Below are positions 1-8,261 of a DNA stretch of 64,000 nt, one piece after another. The notes under the pieces were generated by a model. That model had not been told where the DNA came from and searched no databases. It saw only the letters and a program-made list of their open reading frames with translations. The DNA is from G965198795 sp965198795 (GTDB lineage Bacteria; Pseudomonadota; Alphaproteobacteria; Rhodospirillales; Casp-alpha2). Numbering within the stretch: the stretch's first letter is position 1; every line of letters starts with the position of its first letter. The stretch spans positions 1,612,001 through 1,676,000 of the forward strand of contig OZ240674.1 in assembly GCA_965198795.1 (NCBI GenBank), read 5' to 3'. A program made the position numbers and the translations under genes.

Positions 1-338
1 AGGTTGGCGGGGATGTTCCTTTCCAAAATGCCGGATTTGACGGGCGCCAGAACGCCAGCCTTCCTCAACTCGTTTAAGCGGCCGATGTCGACCGTCAACA
101 CGGCGTCCGCCGGGTTGTTCGCGCCGGCGGCCTTGATTTTCTCAAGCATGCCTTTCTTGGCGAACACCGTGTTCACCTTGACGCCGGTCTTTTTCGTGAA
201 TTCTTCCAAGATCGGATTGATCAGGAACGGTTGGCGATAGGAATAGAGGTTTATTTCCCCGCTGGCGAAGGCGGGAGTTTCAGCGGCGGCTATCAGCGCG
301 CCGCCCAGAACCATGGCTGATACGAGTTTCACTTTCAT
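1..338 (-). CDS. Fe(3+) ABC transporter periplasmic substrate-binding protein (N-terminal part)
   Basis: Only the first ~112 residues are in the window; the gene runs off the left edge. It starts at the ATG read from 338 and opens with a Sec signal peptide (MKVKLVSAMVLGGALIAAA). Mature sequence begins near GEINLYSYRQPFL and continues through DAVLTVDIGRLNELRKAG, the opening lobe typical of FbpA/FutA-type ferric-iron binding proteins. The protein would bind ferric iron in the periplasm and deliver it to an ABC permease that is not visible here. Two Fur-like operators lie directly upstream, which supports iron-repressed expression. The family call is good; the exact ligand (free or chelated ferric iron) is inferred. 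Confidence 0.85.
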   Translation of the reverse strand, partial: MKVKLVSAMVLGGALIAAAETPAFASGEINLYSYRQPFLINPILEEFTKKTGVKVNTVFAKKGMLEKIKAAGANNPADAVLTVDIGRLNELRKAGVLAPVKSGILERNIPAN

Positions 339-383
339 TTGTCGTTGTCCTTCTCAGGGGGTTCGCGGGTTGTTCACAACTCA

Positions 384-402
384 TATTGAGAATGATTATC
401 AG
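384..402 (-). promoter_or_regulatory. Fur box-like operator upstream of the iron-binding protein gene
   Basis: The sequence ATTGAGAATGATTATCAGT closely resembles the Fur consensus GATAATGATAATCATTATC. It sits about 46-64 bases upstream of the start codon at 338, where a repressor would cover the promoter. The match is seen directly; regulation by Fur (or an alphaproteobacterial Fur-family protein) is inferred. Confidence 0.7.
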
Positions 403-437
403 TTGCGCGTCTAAGGTTTAAATATGCCTTGATGCGA

Positions 438-459
438 TTGCAAGTCATTCTCGATAAGT
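438..459. promoter_or_regulatory. Second Fur-like operator
   Basis: TTGCAAGTCATTCTCGATAA matches the TGCAA-N-TCATTCTC-A form of Fur operator often seen before TonB-receptor and iron-uptake genes. It lies ~55 bases upstream of the first site, in the 221-base gap between the iron-binding protein gene and fliX. It could control the leftward iron gene, and possibly nothing on the fliX side. Confidence 0.5.
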
Positions 460-559
460 TTTTTGCGGATCACCGGTTTTCGGTCCGGCTCTTCCGAATT
501 GTTAACGAAACCCCCATATCTTTGGGCGGTTAAAGCGTTGGATAGAGGCGCTCGGTCTT

Positions 560-1003
560 ATGAAAGTCAGTGGTGTCGGCGGGTCCAAAGGGGCTGGCAA
601 CGTCAAAAAATCAAAATCAGCCAATCCGGACGGCGCGTTTTCCGACCAATTACGGGGCGTCGTGGATGACGGCGGCGAGACGGCCTCGGCGCAAGGGGCG
701 GCCGGGGCCGGGGTTGTGACGGGCATGTCCGCGGTTTTGGCCGCTCAAGATGTCGGAGACGCGACGGACGGCCGCTCGAAGGGGCTAATGTTGCAACGGG
801 GAAAGTTCCTGCTCGACATGCTGGATGAACTGCGTTTGGACGTTCTCGGCGGCCGGGTTCCGAAGGACAAGCTGATTTGCTTGGCGCAAAACCTGCGTGA
901 GAAACGTCCTCATTGTGAGGATGAGGCGCTGAACGAGCTTATTGGCGACATTGAAATGCGCGCGGAAGTCGAACTTGCCAAACTCACACGTCAAACAACT
1001 TAG
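560..1003 (+). CDS. fliX: FliX, class II flagellar assembly regulator
   Basis: A 147-residue protein with a low-complexity Gly/Ala-rich N-terminal half and a conserved helical C-terminal half (LLDMLDELRLDVLGGRVP, then CEDEALNELIGDIEMRAEVELAKL), which is the FliX signature. In Caulobacter FliX partners with the sigma54 activator FlbD and couples class II basal-body assembly to later flagellar gene expression. It acts in the cytoplasm near the membrane. The usual neighbour flgI is not here; instead dksA follows 172 bases downstream and flgH lies beyond it in the opposite direction. The start ATG at 560 gives the usual family length (~140 aa). Confidence 0.9.
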   Translation: MKVSGVGGSKGAGNVKKSKSANPDGAFSDQLRGVVDDGGETASAQGAAGAGVVTGMSAVLAAQDVGDATDGRSKGLMLQRGKFLLDMLDELRLDVLGGRVPKDKLICLAQNLREKRPHCEDEALNELIGDIEMRAEVELAKLTRQTT

Positions 1004-1175
1004 CCCGCTCAGTTCGCCGCTATAAACGCATAACGATATTATAAATTTTCTTTTTCATGTGATAGTTGATCGCAGATTTTCGGCCGGGACACCGGAAACG
1101 TCTCTTGCCGAGACGTCCTCGCGTCCTTATATTCCGCCGCGATAAAACAAATAATGTTTTTGGGAGCTTAACACG

Positions 1176-1592
1176 ATGAACGTGACCCTTCCCCCGGATT
1201 ATTCTCCGTCAAGTGACGAAGAGTTCATGAACCCCACCATGCGGGAGTATTTCCGCCAGAAGTTGTTGCGCTGGCGCGGCGAGCTTCTGGATGAGTCGAA
1301 CGAAACCCTTCAATCTCTCCAGGAAGGCGGCATTGTGGAGCCGGATATCGCGGACCGCGCCTCCGTTGAAACGGAACGGGCTCTTGAACTTCGAACCCGG
1401 GACCGGGCGCGCAAGCTGATCGCCAAGATCGATGACGCCGTTAAACGTATCGAAGCGAGCGAATACGGTTACTGTGAAGAAACGGATGAGCCAATCTCCA
1501 TTTCCCGTTTGGAGGCGCGCCCCATCGCGACGCTAAGCCTGGAAGCGCAAGAGCGTCATGAACGCATGGAGCGGACGCACCGGGACGATTAA
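1176..1592 (+). CDS. dksA: DksA-type RNA polymerase-binding transcription factor
   Basis: A 138-residue DksA/TraR-family protein: N-terminal coiled coil (about residues 20-100) followed by the C-terminal globular region YGYCEETDEPISISRLEARP then IATLSLEAQERHE. DksA inserts its coiled coil into the RNA polymerase secondary channel and, with ppGpp, tunes rRNA and amino-acid promoters. In canonical DksA four cysteines bind zinc; here only one (in GYCEET) remains and the others are replaced by Glu/Ser/Ala, as in many alphaproteobacterial DksA proteins. The gene is followed at once by a strong hairpin terminator and converges with flgH. Confidence 0.93.
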   Translation: MNVTLPPDYSPSSDEEFMNPTMREYFRQKLLRWRGELLDESNETLQSLQEGGIVEPDIADRASVETERALELRTRDRARKLIAKIDDAVKRIEASEYGYCEETDEPISISRLEARPIATLSLEAQERHERMERTHRDD

Positions 1593-1621
1593 TCGTCTAT
1601 CCGCTTGCGTGGACGGGAAAC

Positions 1622-1646
1622 AAAGGCGGCCGTTGGCCGCCTTTTT
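1622..1646 (+). terminator. Rho-independent terminator of dksA
   Basis: The inverted repeat AAAGGCGGC-CGTTG-GCCGCCTTTTT lies 30 bases after the dksA stop codon. A GC-rich 6-7 bp stem is followed by a T run, the classic intrinsic terminator form. Confidence 0.85.
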
Positions 1647-1662
1647 GTTCCAGGGGCATTTC

Positions 1663-1690
1663 AAAAAAGAGGCCGGCGCTCTGGCCGGCC
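1663..1690 (-). terminator. Rho-independent terminator of the flgF-flgG-flgA-flgH operon
   Basis: Read on the minus strand the sequence is GGCCGGC, a 6-base loop, GCCGGCC, then TCTTTTTT. It lies ~110 bases beyond the flgH stop and points leftward. With the dksA terminator it insulates the two convergent units. Confidence 0.8.
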
Positions 1691-1799
1691 TTTAAAGGTG
1701 ATCCAGGTTCTTTTCGCGAACCCAGAACGGGAACTGTGAAACTCCCAAACGGACATTATGCGAAGGGCGGAGAGGAGCCCGCCCCGGCGGGCCCGCCTC

Positions 1800-2570
1800 T
1801 TAGAACGGGAACAAGATGTCCCAGATCTGTGTGCCCCAGCGCGGTTGCTGAAGATCGCTGAGGGTGCCGCGGCCGCCATACGCCAGGCGCATCTCGGCGA
1901 TTTTGTCATGGGTGATGATGTTGTCCGTGTCGATGTCGCCGGGGAAGACGACGCCTGTGACATAAAGTTCGCGAAGCTCGGCGTTCACCTTGATTTCCTG
2001 ACGGCCCAGAATCACCAGGTTGCCGTTGGGCAGCACCTGGGTGACCACGGCGGCCATGATCAGGTCGATGCTCTCGGACCGGGCGATCTCGCCCTCGCCT
2101 GCCGTAGAATGGACGCCGGAGTATTGCGCGAGGTTCGCCGGGTTGACGGCGTCGGGCAGGAAGTTCTTAAAATCGGTTTCGAAACCGGCGAGCGCCGCCG
2201 CCGACGTGGTCTCGCTGTCGTTGCGGTCACGTTCCGTCTCGTTTTCCAGGTCCGCGCTGTCATCCAGCGTCAACCGGACCGTCACGATGTCGCCGACGTC
2301 ATTGGCGCGCTGATCCTTGAAAAAGGCCCGGGCCCCCGCGCGCCAGAGCGAGTTCGGGTTGCTGGGCGGGGCCACCGGCGCCGGCATGGGCAGGCTCACC
2401 GGCTGGTAATCCGGCGCGGTGACCGGGTTCTGGATCTGGCTGACCCTTGGGCCGCCATTCACATCCGACAGGCGGGTTAACGTATTGCAACCGGTCAGAA
2501 CCATACTCAGCAGACCGCCGGCGGCAATCAATCGAACGGTGTTCGATGGCGTCTTCGTCTTGGTCGTCAT
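1800..2570 (-). CDS. flgH: FlgH, flagellar L-ring lipoprotein
   Basis: A 256-residue outer-membrane lipoprotein that forms the L-ring around the flagellar rod. A charged N-terminus and hydrophobic stretch lead to the lipobox LTGC (Cys ~28). Family landmarks follow: SLWRAGARAFFKDQRANDVG, then DIVTVRL, and a C-terminal NGNLVILGRQEIKVNAELR block. The protein ends in WDILFPF, as usual for FlgH. It is the last gene of the flgF-flgG-flgA-flgH run, 9 bases behind flgA. The P-ring gene flgI, often next in line, is absent here. Confidence 0.95.
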   Translation of the reverse strand: MTTKTKTPSNTVRLIAAGGLLSMVLTGCNTLTRLSDVNGGPRVSQIQNPVTAPDYQPVSLPMPAPVAPPSNPNSLWRAGARAFFKDQRANDVGDIVTVRLTLDDSADLENETERDRNDSETTSAAALAGFETDFKNFLPDAVNPANLAQYSGVHSTAGEGEIARSESIDLIMAAVVTQVLPNGNLVILGRQEIKVNAELRELYVTGVVFPGDIDTDNIITHDKIAEMRLAYGGRGTLSDLQQPRWGTQIWDILFPF

Positions 2571-2579
2571 CGCGGCCTC

Positions 2580-3605
2580 CTATCGACTGGCCTGTTTGAA
2601 GGGGCTGGTCATGGTGACGACGACCCGGCCGGTGCGATCAACCTCGCCCTCCACCACTTGATTACTCTGCGTATTGCGGACCCGGACGTAATCGCCCTCG
2701 GCGCCGTTCTCAAGGGCTTTGCCCTGAGCGGTCAGCCGCATGGCGACGAAGCTGAGTTCCAAGGTGACGAGCTTGCCGCGCCGAACCAGCAAGGGTTTCT
2801 CAATCTCGGTTTCTCGAATGGCGTCGCCGGGGCTCAAGTTACGGCGGGGCGACATGCCTACCAGATCGTCAATCACCATGATCGTGTCATGCTGGAGACG
2901 CGATTTGCGCACCGGCTTCATGGCGATGTCCCGGGCCGAGATGGTCTCGCCTCGCCGAAGCGGCCGAACGGCGACCGGCGTTTCTTCCATGGCGTGCGCG
3001 CGCCCCGTCACCCGGAGACGCTGGGCCGCTGGATCGTCCGCCGGAGCCGCGACAACGGCGGTGAAGCGACCGGACCGGCTATCGTAGCTTATCTGTTTCA
3101 CTTGCGGGACGGCGCCGTCCGCATCAACCGGGATATGCATGGGCGAGCGTCCTGTGGCGATCTCCAGTTCCATGCCCGGCTTCGCGCCGCGCTCGATCAA
3201 GGCCGAGTGAACGGCGTCCTCAATCTCGGCGGCGCTGATGGTGACGGCCGCGCGCTCGATCACGATGGCCTGGCTCAGGCTGACGGGGCGCCATTTCAGG
3301 CCGTAAACCTGGGCGATCCGATAGAGCCATCGGGCGTCGAGGCTGGTCCGCTTGCCCGGCGCGGGCGCATGAGCCACGGCCTTGCGGGCGAATTGCCCGG
3401 CGTTGGCGAAAATGTCGCCCAGATAAACGTAACGGTCTTTGATCAGGACGGAGTTGCGCAAGACAGGCGCGGCCTCGGGGGATTCGGGCAAGCCCGGCGC
3501 CGTGGCGTCCGGGCTGACCGGCCGGCCGGTCTCGCCTCCGCCGGCCGCTGCGGGCAAAAGGGCCAGGGCGGCGGCGGCGGCGGTTAGTGAGCGTCGGATA
3601 AACAT
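2580..3605 (-). CDS. flgA: FlgA, flagellar P-ring assembly chaperone
   Basis: A periplasmic chaperone needed to assemble FlgI into the P-ring. I start it at the ATG read from 3605 (MFIRRSLTAAAAALALLPAA, a signal peptide) because a GAGGA Shine-Dalgarno sits 7-8 bases before it; a GTG 15 bases further upstream is possible but poorly placed. That gives 341 residues, on the long side for FlgA. The C-terminal SAF-type region (ETPVAVRPLRRGETISARDI onward) and the beta-rich end (GDYVRVRNTQSNQVVEGEV) are characteristic. It lies between flgG (23 bases) and flgH (9 bases), so it is co-transcribed. Confidence 0.92.
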   Translation of the reverse strand: MFIRRSLTAAAAALALLPAAAGGGETGRPVSPDATAPGLPESPEAAPVLRNSVLIKDRYVYLGDIFANAGQFARKAVAHAPAPGKRTSLDARWLYRIAQVYGLKWRPVSLSQAIVIERAAVTISAAEIEDAVHSALIERGAKPGMELEIATGRSPMHIPVDADGAVPQVKQISYDSRSGRFTAVVAAPADDPAAQRLRVTGRAHAMEETPVAVRPLRRGETISARDIAMKPVRKSRLQHDTIMVIDDLVGMSPRRNLSPGDAIRETEIEKPLLVRRGKLVTLELSFVAMRLTAQGKALENGAEGDYVRVRNTQSNQVVEGEVDRTGRVVVTMTSPFKQASR

Positions 3606-3628
3606 GGTTGATATCCTCACATCACGGG

Positions 3629-4417
3629 TTAGCGGATCTGCGCCAAGGTGTTCAGCATTTCGTCCGACGTCTGAATGACGTTCGAATTCATCTCGTAGGC
3701 GCGTTGGGCTGAAATCAGGCTGGAAATCTCCTGAACGGCGTTGACGTTGGAGGTCTCTAGAAAGCCTTGCAGAACCTCGCCGAAGCCAAGTTGTCCGGGG
3801 CTGCCGGTCGCCGGCGCGCCAGAGGCGTCGGTTTCCAAAAGCAGGTTGCCGCCCTCGGCGGACAGACCGGCTTCGTTCTGGAACGTCGCCAATTGAATCT
3901 GGCCCGCGTTCTGAAGCGCCGTCTGGCCTTCCAAGCGGACCAGCACTTCGCCCGAACTGTTGATGGTCACGTCGATGGCGTCCGGCGGCACGGTGATCGA
4001 GGGTTGGAGCGGGAAGCCGTCATGGTTGACGATTTCGCCGTTTTCATTCAACTGGAAGGTGCCGTCCCGCGTATAGGCGGTTTCGTCGGGCAATTGCAAT
4101 TGGAAGAAGCCCCGGCCCTGAATCGCCAAGTCGAATGAGTTGTCGGTCACGGTCAGGTTGCCCTGTTCGTGAATCCGGTAAACTGCGGCCAACCGCACGC
4201 CAAGACCTACCTGAATGCCGGTCGGAACGATGTCTCCGTTGTCGGTTGACGTGGAGCCGACGCCCCGCAGATCCTGATAAATCAGGTCCTGAAATTCAGT
4301 TCGCCGGCGCTTGTAGGCCGTCGTGTTCATGTTCGCGAGGTTGTTCGAGATCACTTCCACGTTGCGCTGTTGAGCCAACAGCCCGGTCGCGCCGATATCC
4401 AGAGATCGAAAAGCCAT
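3629..4417 (-). CDS. flgG: FlgG, distal rod protein
   Basis: A 262-residue distal rod subunit. The N-terminal rod motif reads GLLAQQRNVEVISNNLANMN, followed by TAYKRRRTEFQDLIYQ. The C-terminal rod helix has SNVNAVQEISSLISAQRAYE and ends NTLAQIR. Length and both terminal helices match FlgG. A good Shine-Dalgarno (AAAGGACGG) precedes the ATG. It is secreted through the flagellar type III apparatus without a signal peptide. It lies 173 bases downstream of flgF in the same direction; I saw no gene in that gap. Confidence 0.96.
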   Translation of the reverse strand: MAFRSLDIGATGLLAQQRNVEVISNNLANMNTTAYKRRRTEFQDLIYQDLRGVGSTSTDNGDIVPTGIQVGLGVRLAAVYRIHEQGNLTVTDNSFDLAIQGRGFFQLQLPDETAYTRDGTFQLNENGEIVNHDGFPLQPSITVPPDAIDVTINSSGEVLVRLEGQTALQNAGQIQLATFQNEAGLSAEGGNLLLETDASGAPATGSPGQLGFGEVLQGFLETSNVNAVQEISSLISAQRAYEMNSNVIQTSDEMLNTLAQIR

Positions 4418-4590
4418 TTTCCCGTCCTTTCGTTCGCATATGCCGGTCTCCCCATTTGGCGTTCGGAAGTTTTCCGGCGGTTCAAGCGAGCCGGCCCGAT
4501 TTCGGGGGCCTGATATCTCGCCGAGGTGGAGCGCCCCTGTTTTTCCGCTCCGTTGATTGGTCCTTGTGTTCGCGCGTTCTTGGCTCGGCG

Positions 4591-5325
4591 TTAGGCCGAA
4601 CCGCTGAATTCCTTGATCATGGAACGTTGACGTTCGTCTTCACGCTTGATGAAGCCTCTGATCGTGTCGAAGCTCCGTTGGATCTGGATCATCTTCGACA
4701 TTTCCTCGATTGCGTTGACGTTAGAGCGTTCCAGTTTGCCCTGGATCATGTGCGGATTGTCCACATCCACCCCCGCTTGAGGGGATCGGAAGAGGCTTCC
4801 GCTCAGGCGCTCCAACAGTTGTTCGTTTTCAAATCCAACCAGACGAATGCGGTCAATCTGGCCCTGATCCGTCGTGACGCTGCCATCCGGGTTAATTTGA
4901 ATATCCCCCGGCTCGGCGCCGACGTTCAGCGGACCGCCTTGACCCAGCACGGCGTGTCCTTCTTTCGTCACGACGCCGCCGTCCGCGGTCAACTGGAATT
5001 GCCCGGCGCGGGTGTACAGTTCCTCGCCGTCGATGGTCTGAACGGCGAAGTATCCCTCGCTCTGGATGGCGACATCAAGAGAGCCGCCCGTCGTTTCCAA
5101 AGAGCCAGGCGCCGTATTCAAGCGGCTGGCTATGTCGCGGGTGAAAATGAGCTTCGGGTCAATCAGGCGTTCGCCGCCCTGGCTTCTCACCACATGTTCG
5201 ACGAACATCAGATCTTCCGAGCGATATCCGGCCGTGTTCATGTTCGCCAGGTTGTTGGCGACCACCCGCATTTCGTTGCGAAGGCCCCCTTCCCGCGAGG
5301 CGGCGATAAAAGTCGTCGTTTCCAT
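4591..5325 (-). CDS. flgF: FlgF, proximal rod protein
   Basis: A 244-residue proximal rod protein. The start is the ATG read from 5325 (METTTFIAASREGGLRNEM), preceded by AAGGAT; an upstream in-frame extension is not needed and does not look like FlgF. The rod signature VVANNLANMNTAGYRSEDLM and the C-terminal SNVNAIEEMSKMIQIQRSFD are clear. It is the first gene of the leftward rod/L-ring unit, so the promoter should lie in the divergent gap with fliL (5326-5860). Confidence 0.94.
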   Translation of the reverse strand: METTTFIAASREGGLRNEMRVVANNLANMNTAGYRSEDLMFVEHVVRSQGGERLIDPKLIFTRDIASRLNTAPGSLETTGGSLDVAIQSEGYFAVQTIDGEELYTRAGQFQLTADGGVVTKEGHAVLGQGGPLNVGAEPGDIQINPDGSVTTDQGQIDRIRLVGFENEQLLERLSGSLFRSPQAGVDVDNPHMIQGKLERSNVNAIEEMSKMIQIQRSFDTIRGFIKREDERQRSMIKEFSGSA

Positions 5326-5860
5326 CGTTCCACAATCCTTATCCGGCGGCCCTGTTTGTTTTTTGGGCCGCTCTTCCGCGATAGTCGCCACCTTCGCGAA
5401 GCCTGCGGGCGTTCCACCTCCCGTTTTGCTTCCGTGTCCCCGTCAGCCTTTTGGCTTGTTCTCAGAGACCAAGGCGGTTCCCGTCCCGGAAGACGGTTTC
5501 ACACGTTCCTGCCGACTGTTGTGCAGGGCGCGTGCCAAGCCATGTTTTTATTTTTTTCAATGAGTTATATGGAAAAGGCGTTGAGCCGGAACGGCAATGA
5601 TTGTCCGTTCTGGCATGCTTTGCCGGGCAGAACTTGCCCATCCGCGTCTTGAGCGCCGCCAGTTTTTGCGCCTGCTGACGCGCCCGCGCCGATGTCTTAT
5701 AAGGGGAGTGGTAAATTGAGGGCGTCCGGCGCTGCGGCTTTGTCCCGCTATCGCAACGCCTTGTTAACCGCCCGGGGATTAGTATCCGCTTCAATCCAAG
5801 AGGTAAGGACGCTGGGCGCGCGCCCAGGTTCTCCGTATCCAGTGAAGGGTCATTCGACGT
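5326..5860. other. Divergent intergenic region flgF / fliL (535 bases)
   Basis: No convincing gene lies here; the open frames in it are out-of-frame extensions of its neighbours. It must carry promoters for both the leftward flgF operon and the rightward fliL operon. A search by eye for sigma54 GG-N10-GC boxes gave no good match. The one clear element is a perfect 16-base palindrome, CTGGGCGCGCGCCCAG, at 5812-5827, about 34 bases before the fliL start. Confidence 0.5.
5812..5827. promoter_or_regulatory. Perfect 16-base palindrome upstream of fliL
   Basis: CTGGGCGCGCGCCCAG is exactly self-complementary and is placed 34 bases before the fliL start codon. Its position fits an operator or a short 5' hairpin. 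No known regulator is recognised. Confidence 0.4.
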
Positions 5861-6400
5861 ATGGCTGAAGACGACGATCTTGAAAATGAAGAAGTCGGCG
5901 GCTCCGATGAGGAAATGACCGATGAGGAAGAGGGCGGCAAGAAAGACGACAAGAAAAGCGGCAAGAAGAAACTCATCATCGTCGCCGTTGTCCTGATTCT
6001 CTTCGTTGGCGGTATAGCGGCCGCGTTCTTCACGGGTGCTCTGGATAATTTGTTGGGAGGAAGTGAGGAGGCTGCGGAGGGTGAAAAGGCCGATGTTTCG
6101 TTTATCTATCCGTTGGATGAGATTCTGGTGAACCTGAATACCGGTGGCCGAAAATCCCAGTTCTTGAAGATCACGGTCGCGCTTGAGTTGAATTCTCTTG
6201 CGGATCAGCAGGCGATCGGCGGCGTTCAAACGCGAATTCTGGATAACTTCCAGGTCTACCTGCGTGAACTTCGCTTGGAAGATTTGCAAGGATCGGCGGG
6301 AATTTACCGGCTGCGCGAGGAATTGCTGCGCCGTGTGCGGGCGGTCGCCGCGCCGATTGAAGTTCGTGACATTCTTTTCAGGGAAATGCTGGTACAATAG
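5861..6400 (+). CDS. fliL: FliL, flagellar basal body-associated stator protein
   Basis: A 179-residue inner-membrane protein. It has a very acidic cytoplasmic N-terminus (about 25 residues rich in Glu/Asp), a Lys cluster, one membrane segment (LIIVAVVLILFVGGIAAAFF, about residues 38-57) and a periplasmic domain with YPLDEILVNLNTGG. FliL surrounds the MotB periplasmic region and supports stator function. It is followed 22 bases later by fliM, the usual gene order. Confidence 0.95.
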   Translation: MAEDDDLENEEVGGSDEEMTDEEEGGKKDDKKSGKKKLIIVAVVLILFVGGIAAAFFTGALDNLLGGSEEAAEGEKADVSFIYPLDEILVNLNTGGRKSQFLKITVALELNSLADQQAIGGVQTRILDNFQVYLRELRLEDLQGSAGIYRLREELLRRVRAVAAPIEVRDILFREMLVQ

Positions 6401-6422
6401 CATGGCTTTAGGAGCGTGAACC

Positions 6423-7577
6423 ATGACACCGCCTGGTGACGAACAAGACGATCTTGCCGCTGAATGGGAAGCCTCGCTCGGTGGAGATGATGGCGGCGAA
6501 GGCGGCGAAGGCGGCGAAGGCGAACAAGACGAGTTGGCGGCCGAATGGGAAGCCATGATGGGTGACGGCGGTGATGGCGGGGATGTTGGCGTCGCGGCCG
6601 CTCCGGAAGCCACTCGGGTTCTCAATCAGGATGAAATCGACAGCCTGCTGGGCTTTGACGATGAACATGACGATGCAGGCGAAAAGTCAGGCATTCAGGC
6701 TATCCTGTCTTCGGCGTTGGTGTCTTATGAGCGTCTGCCGATGCTGGAGGTCGTGTTCGACCGCCTCGTGCGATTGATGTCCACCTCGCTTCGGAACTTC
6801 ACGTCGGACAACGTCGAGGTCTCGCTCGACAACATCGCGTCTATCCGTTTTGGGGACTATCTTAACTCCATCCCGCTGCCGGCCATGTTGTCGGTCTTCA
6901 AGGCGGAGGAATGGGATAACTTCGGCCTCATCACAGTCGATTCCTCGTTGATTTACTCGATCGTCGACGTGCTTCTCGGCGGTCGCCGCGGCACCGCGGC
7001 CATGAGAATCGAGGGCCGTCCCTACACCACTATCGAACGTTCGCTTGTTGAGCGGATGATCCACGTCATGCTGAACGACCTGTCCGCGGCGTTTGAACCG
7101 TTGTCGCCAGTGACGTTCCGGTTTGACCGGTTGGAGACCAACCCGCGCTTTGCGACGATTTCTAGGCCATCGAACGCGGCCATCGTGACGCGCCTTCGGA
7201 TTGACATGGAAGATCGGGGCGGCAGGCTTGAACTGCTATTGCCTTACGCCACGCTGGAGCCGGTTCGTGAACTTCTGTTGCAGATGTTCATGGGGGAGAA
7301 ATTCGGCCGGGACTCGATTTGGGAAACCCACCTGGCTGAAGAGTTGTGGTTGACCGAGGTAGATCTGGAAGCTGTCATCGACCAGCGGACCATGCGCCTT
7401 AAAGATGTCTTCGACTTGAAAGTGGGCGAGCAGATCATGCTGAGCGCGACGCCCGACAGCCCGGTTCAGATGTTGTGCGGCAACGTGCCGCTCTACACCG
7501 CGCGGATGGGCCGCAAGGGGAGCCGTATCGCGGTTCGAATTGAAGATCGCCTGGACCGTTTGCATAAGACCAGTTAA
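6423..7577 (+). CDS. fliM: FliM, flagellar motor switch protein
   Basis: A 384-residue C-ring switch protein that binds CheY-P and sets rotation direction. The CheY-binding peptide LNQDEIDSLLGF is present but lies near residue 65 instead of at the N-terminus. It follows an acidic, Gly-rich extension holding two copies of the motif D-[DE]-LAAEWEA (residues ~9 and ~37). The middle domain (VSYERLPMLEVVFDRLVRL, then GDYLNSIPLP) and the C-terminal SpoA domain (RTMRLKDVFDLKVGEQIML) are complete. The extension makes it longer than the usual ~330-340 residues. Confidence 0.96.
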   Translation: MTPPGDEQDDLAAEWEASLGGDDGGEGGEGGEGEQDELAAEWEAMMGDGGDGGDVGVAAAPEATRVLNQDEIDSLLGFDDEHDDAGEKSGIQAILSSALVSYERLPMLEVVFDRLVRLMSTSLRNFTSDNVEVSLDNIASIRFGDYLNSIPLPAMLSVFKAEEWDNFGLITVDSSLIYSIVDVLLGGRRGTAAMRIEGRPYTTIERSLVERMIHVMLNDLSAAFEPLSPVTFRFDRLETNPRFATISRPSNAAIVTRLRIDMEDRGGRLELLLPYATLEPVRELLLQMFMGEKFGRDSIWETHLAEELWLTEVDLEAVIDQRTMRLKDVFDLKVGEQIMLSATPDSPVQMLCGNVPLYTARMGRKGSRIAVRIEDRLDRLHKTS

Positions 7578-7663
7578 CCATCTTTTAGCCGGGCATTAGG
7601 TAATCCTTTAGACATTGGGGATAATTTCAACGCCAGATATAGTTTTCTGATAGGGGGTATCCC

Positions 7664-8161
7664 TTGGAACTGCCTTTCGCTCTTATGCTCGACATCATTC
7701 TCGCCATCCTGCTGGCCGTGACCATTGTGTATGCGTTCGTGTTGAATAAACGCCTGGCCAAGCTTCGGAGCGACCGCGGCGAACTGCAAGAGATGGCGGC
7801 CAGCTTCAATCAAGCGACCGAACGCGCCGGTGACAGCATCGGCAAGTTGAAAACCGCGAGCGACGCCTTGCAGGAACAGCTCATGCGCGCAGAATCCCTG
7901 CGAGACGATCTGGTGTTCCTGATTGATCGGGGTACGGGAACGGCAGACCGCCTGGAAGAGAACGTCCGGATCGCTCGTGATGATTTGGGCGATCAAGCCG
8001 TCCCGCCCGCCGGCGCCCCGGTAAACGGCGGCGCGCACGCGGCGCCCCGCCCGGCGCCGAAGGTCGTTCATGAAGCCGTCGATGAAAATGAGAAAGTCGG
8101 GCCGAAGGTTCGCTCCGACGCGGAAAAAGCGCTACTGAAAGCTCTGCGGTCGGCCGGCTGA
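7664..8161 (+). CDS. DUF6468 / PflI-like flagellar-positioning protein
   Basis: A 165-residue protein with one N-terminal membrane segment (LMLDIILAILLAVTIVYAFV), a coiled-coil stretch (about 30-110) and a Pro/Ala-rich C-terminal linker. It resembles the DUF6468 family found beside fliL-fliM and motE in alphaproteobacteria; the Caulobacter member PflI is linked to flagellar placement at the pole. The start is TTG at 7664, chosen because AGGGGG lies 6 bases before it while the later ATG at 7685 has no ribosome site and would cut the membrane helix. Function is inferred from family and context. Confidence 0.7.
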   Translation: MELPFALMLDIILAILLAVTIVYAFVLNKRLAKLRSDRGELQEMAASFNQATERAGDSIGKLKTASDALQEQLMRAESLRDDLVFLIDRGTGTADRLEENVRIARDDLGDQAVPPAGAPVNGGAHAAPRPAPKVVHEAVDENEKVGPKVRSDAEKALLKALRSAG

Positions 8162-8261
8162 CGATGAAGTCTTGCACGTTTCCCAGCGATGACTTATCCA
8201 GGGTGGTGTCCGTTTCCTGTAAGGTTTGGGCGGCTGAAATGAGAGTGGCGGGCGCTTTATT

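Noticed and set aside
4135..5652. 505-codon plus-strand frame over flgG/flgF
   Set aside because: Antisense to two clear rod genes; Arg/Ser-rich with no motif.
5462..6625. 387-codon minus-strand frame over fliL/fliM
   Set aside because: Antisense shadow; the Pro/Ser-rich start comes from the acidic Gly-rich FliM extension.
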